DNA of 35,852 bases from NCBI GenBank assembly GCA_022823055.1, contig JAJDXX010000109.1:1-35852 (forward strand), written 5' to 3'. The notes under the pieces were generated by a model that had not been told where the DNA came from, made no database searches, and saw nothing but the letters and a program-made list of their open reading frames with translations. The DNA comes from Candidatus Binatia bacterium (GTDB lineage Bacteria; Desulfobacterota; Binatia; UBA9968; JAJDTQ01). Shown piece by piece: positions 35,836-35,852 of the stretch (the first letter of the stretch is position 1; every line of letters begins with the position of its first letter). A program made the translations under genes and the position numbers.

Positions 35836-35852
35836 CGAAACGTCATTCCCGC
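35836..35852. repeat. Partial GTCATTCCCGC repeat cut by window end
   Basis: gaaacgtcattcccgc, identical to the start of the copy near 27787. Confidence 0.7.

Overview
High-GC bacterial window with dense coding on both strands and no rRNA, tRNA or CRISPR visible. The left half (about 0.4-18 kb) holds a PLP decarboxylase, an Mrr-type endonuclease with a DUF2283 protein, an alpha/beta hydrolase, and a long co-directional run: TPR, MoxR ATPase, CoxE-like VWA protein, two XdhC/CoxI-type proteins, an archaeal-type (CTP-dependent, DUF120) riboflavin kinase, UbiX flavin prenyltransferase, two split-barrel flavin (PPOX) proteins, amidohydrolase, anSME-like radical SAM protein with SEC-C tail, aminotransferase and a Pht5-like periplasmic-binding-fold protein. 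These are followed by an ABC ATPase (opposite strand) and adenine deaminase. The middle and right (about 18-33 kb) is a cobalamin uptake/salvage locus: btuB-like receptor and TonB genes each preceded by a cobalamin riboswitch, btuFCD, cobT, cobS, cobC, cobD, cbiB, cobQ and cobU, interrupted by a DUF433/DUF5615 toxin-antitoxin pair whose toxin appears frameshifted. The right end holds a three-gene Co-type nitrile hydratase/thiocyanate hydrolase-like set and an M24 peptidase. Intergenic regions carry at least three families of dispersed palindromic repeats, including a perfect 35-bp inverted repeat, plus likely gene remnants (GST, MetE-like, possible IS21-like end). The most distinctive candidates are the archaeal-type RFK-UbiX-PPOX flavin module beside Mo-hydroxylase maturation factors that lack their hydroxylase, and the split-beta Co-type hydratase beside the cobalamin locus. 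All calls come from reading the sequence and translations; no database search was run.
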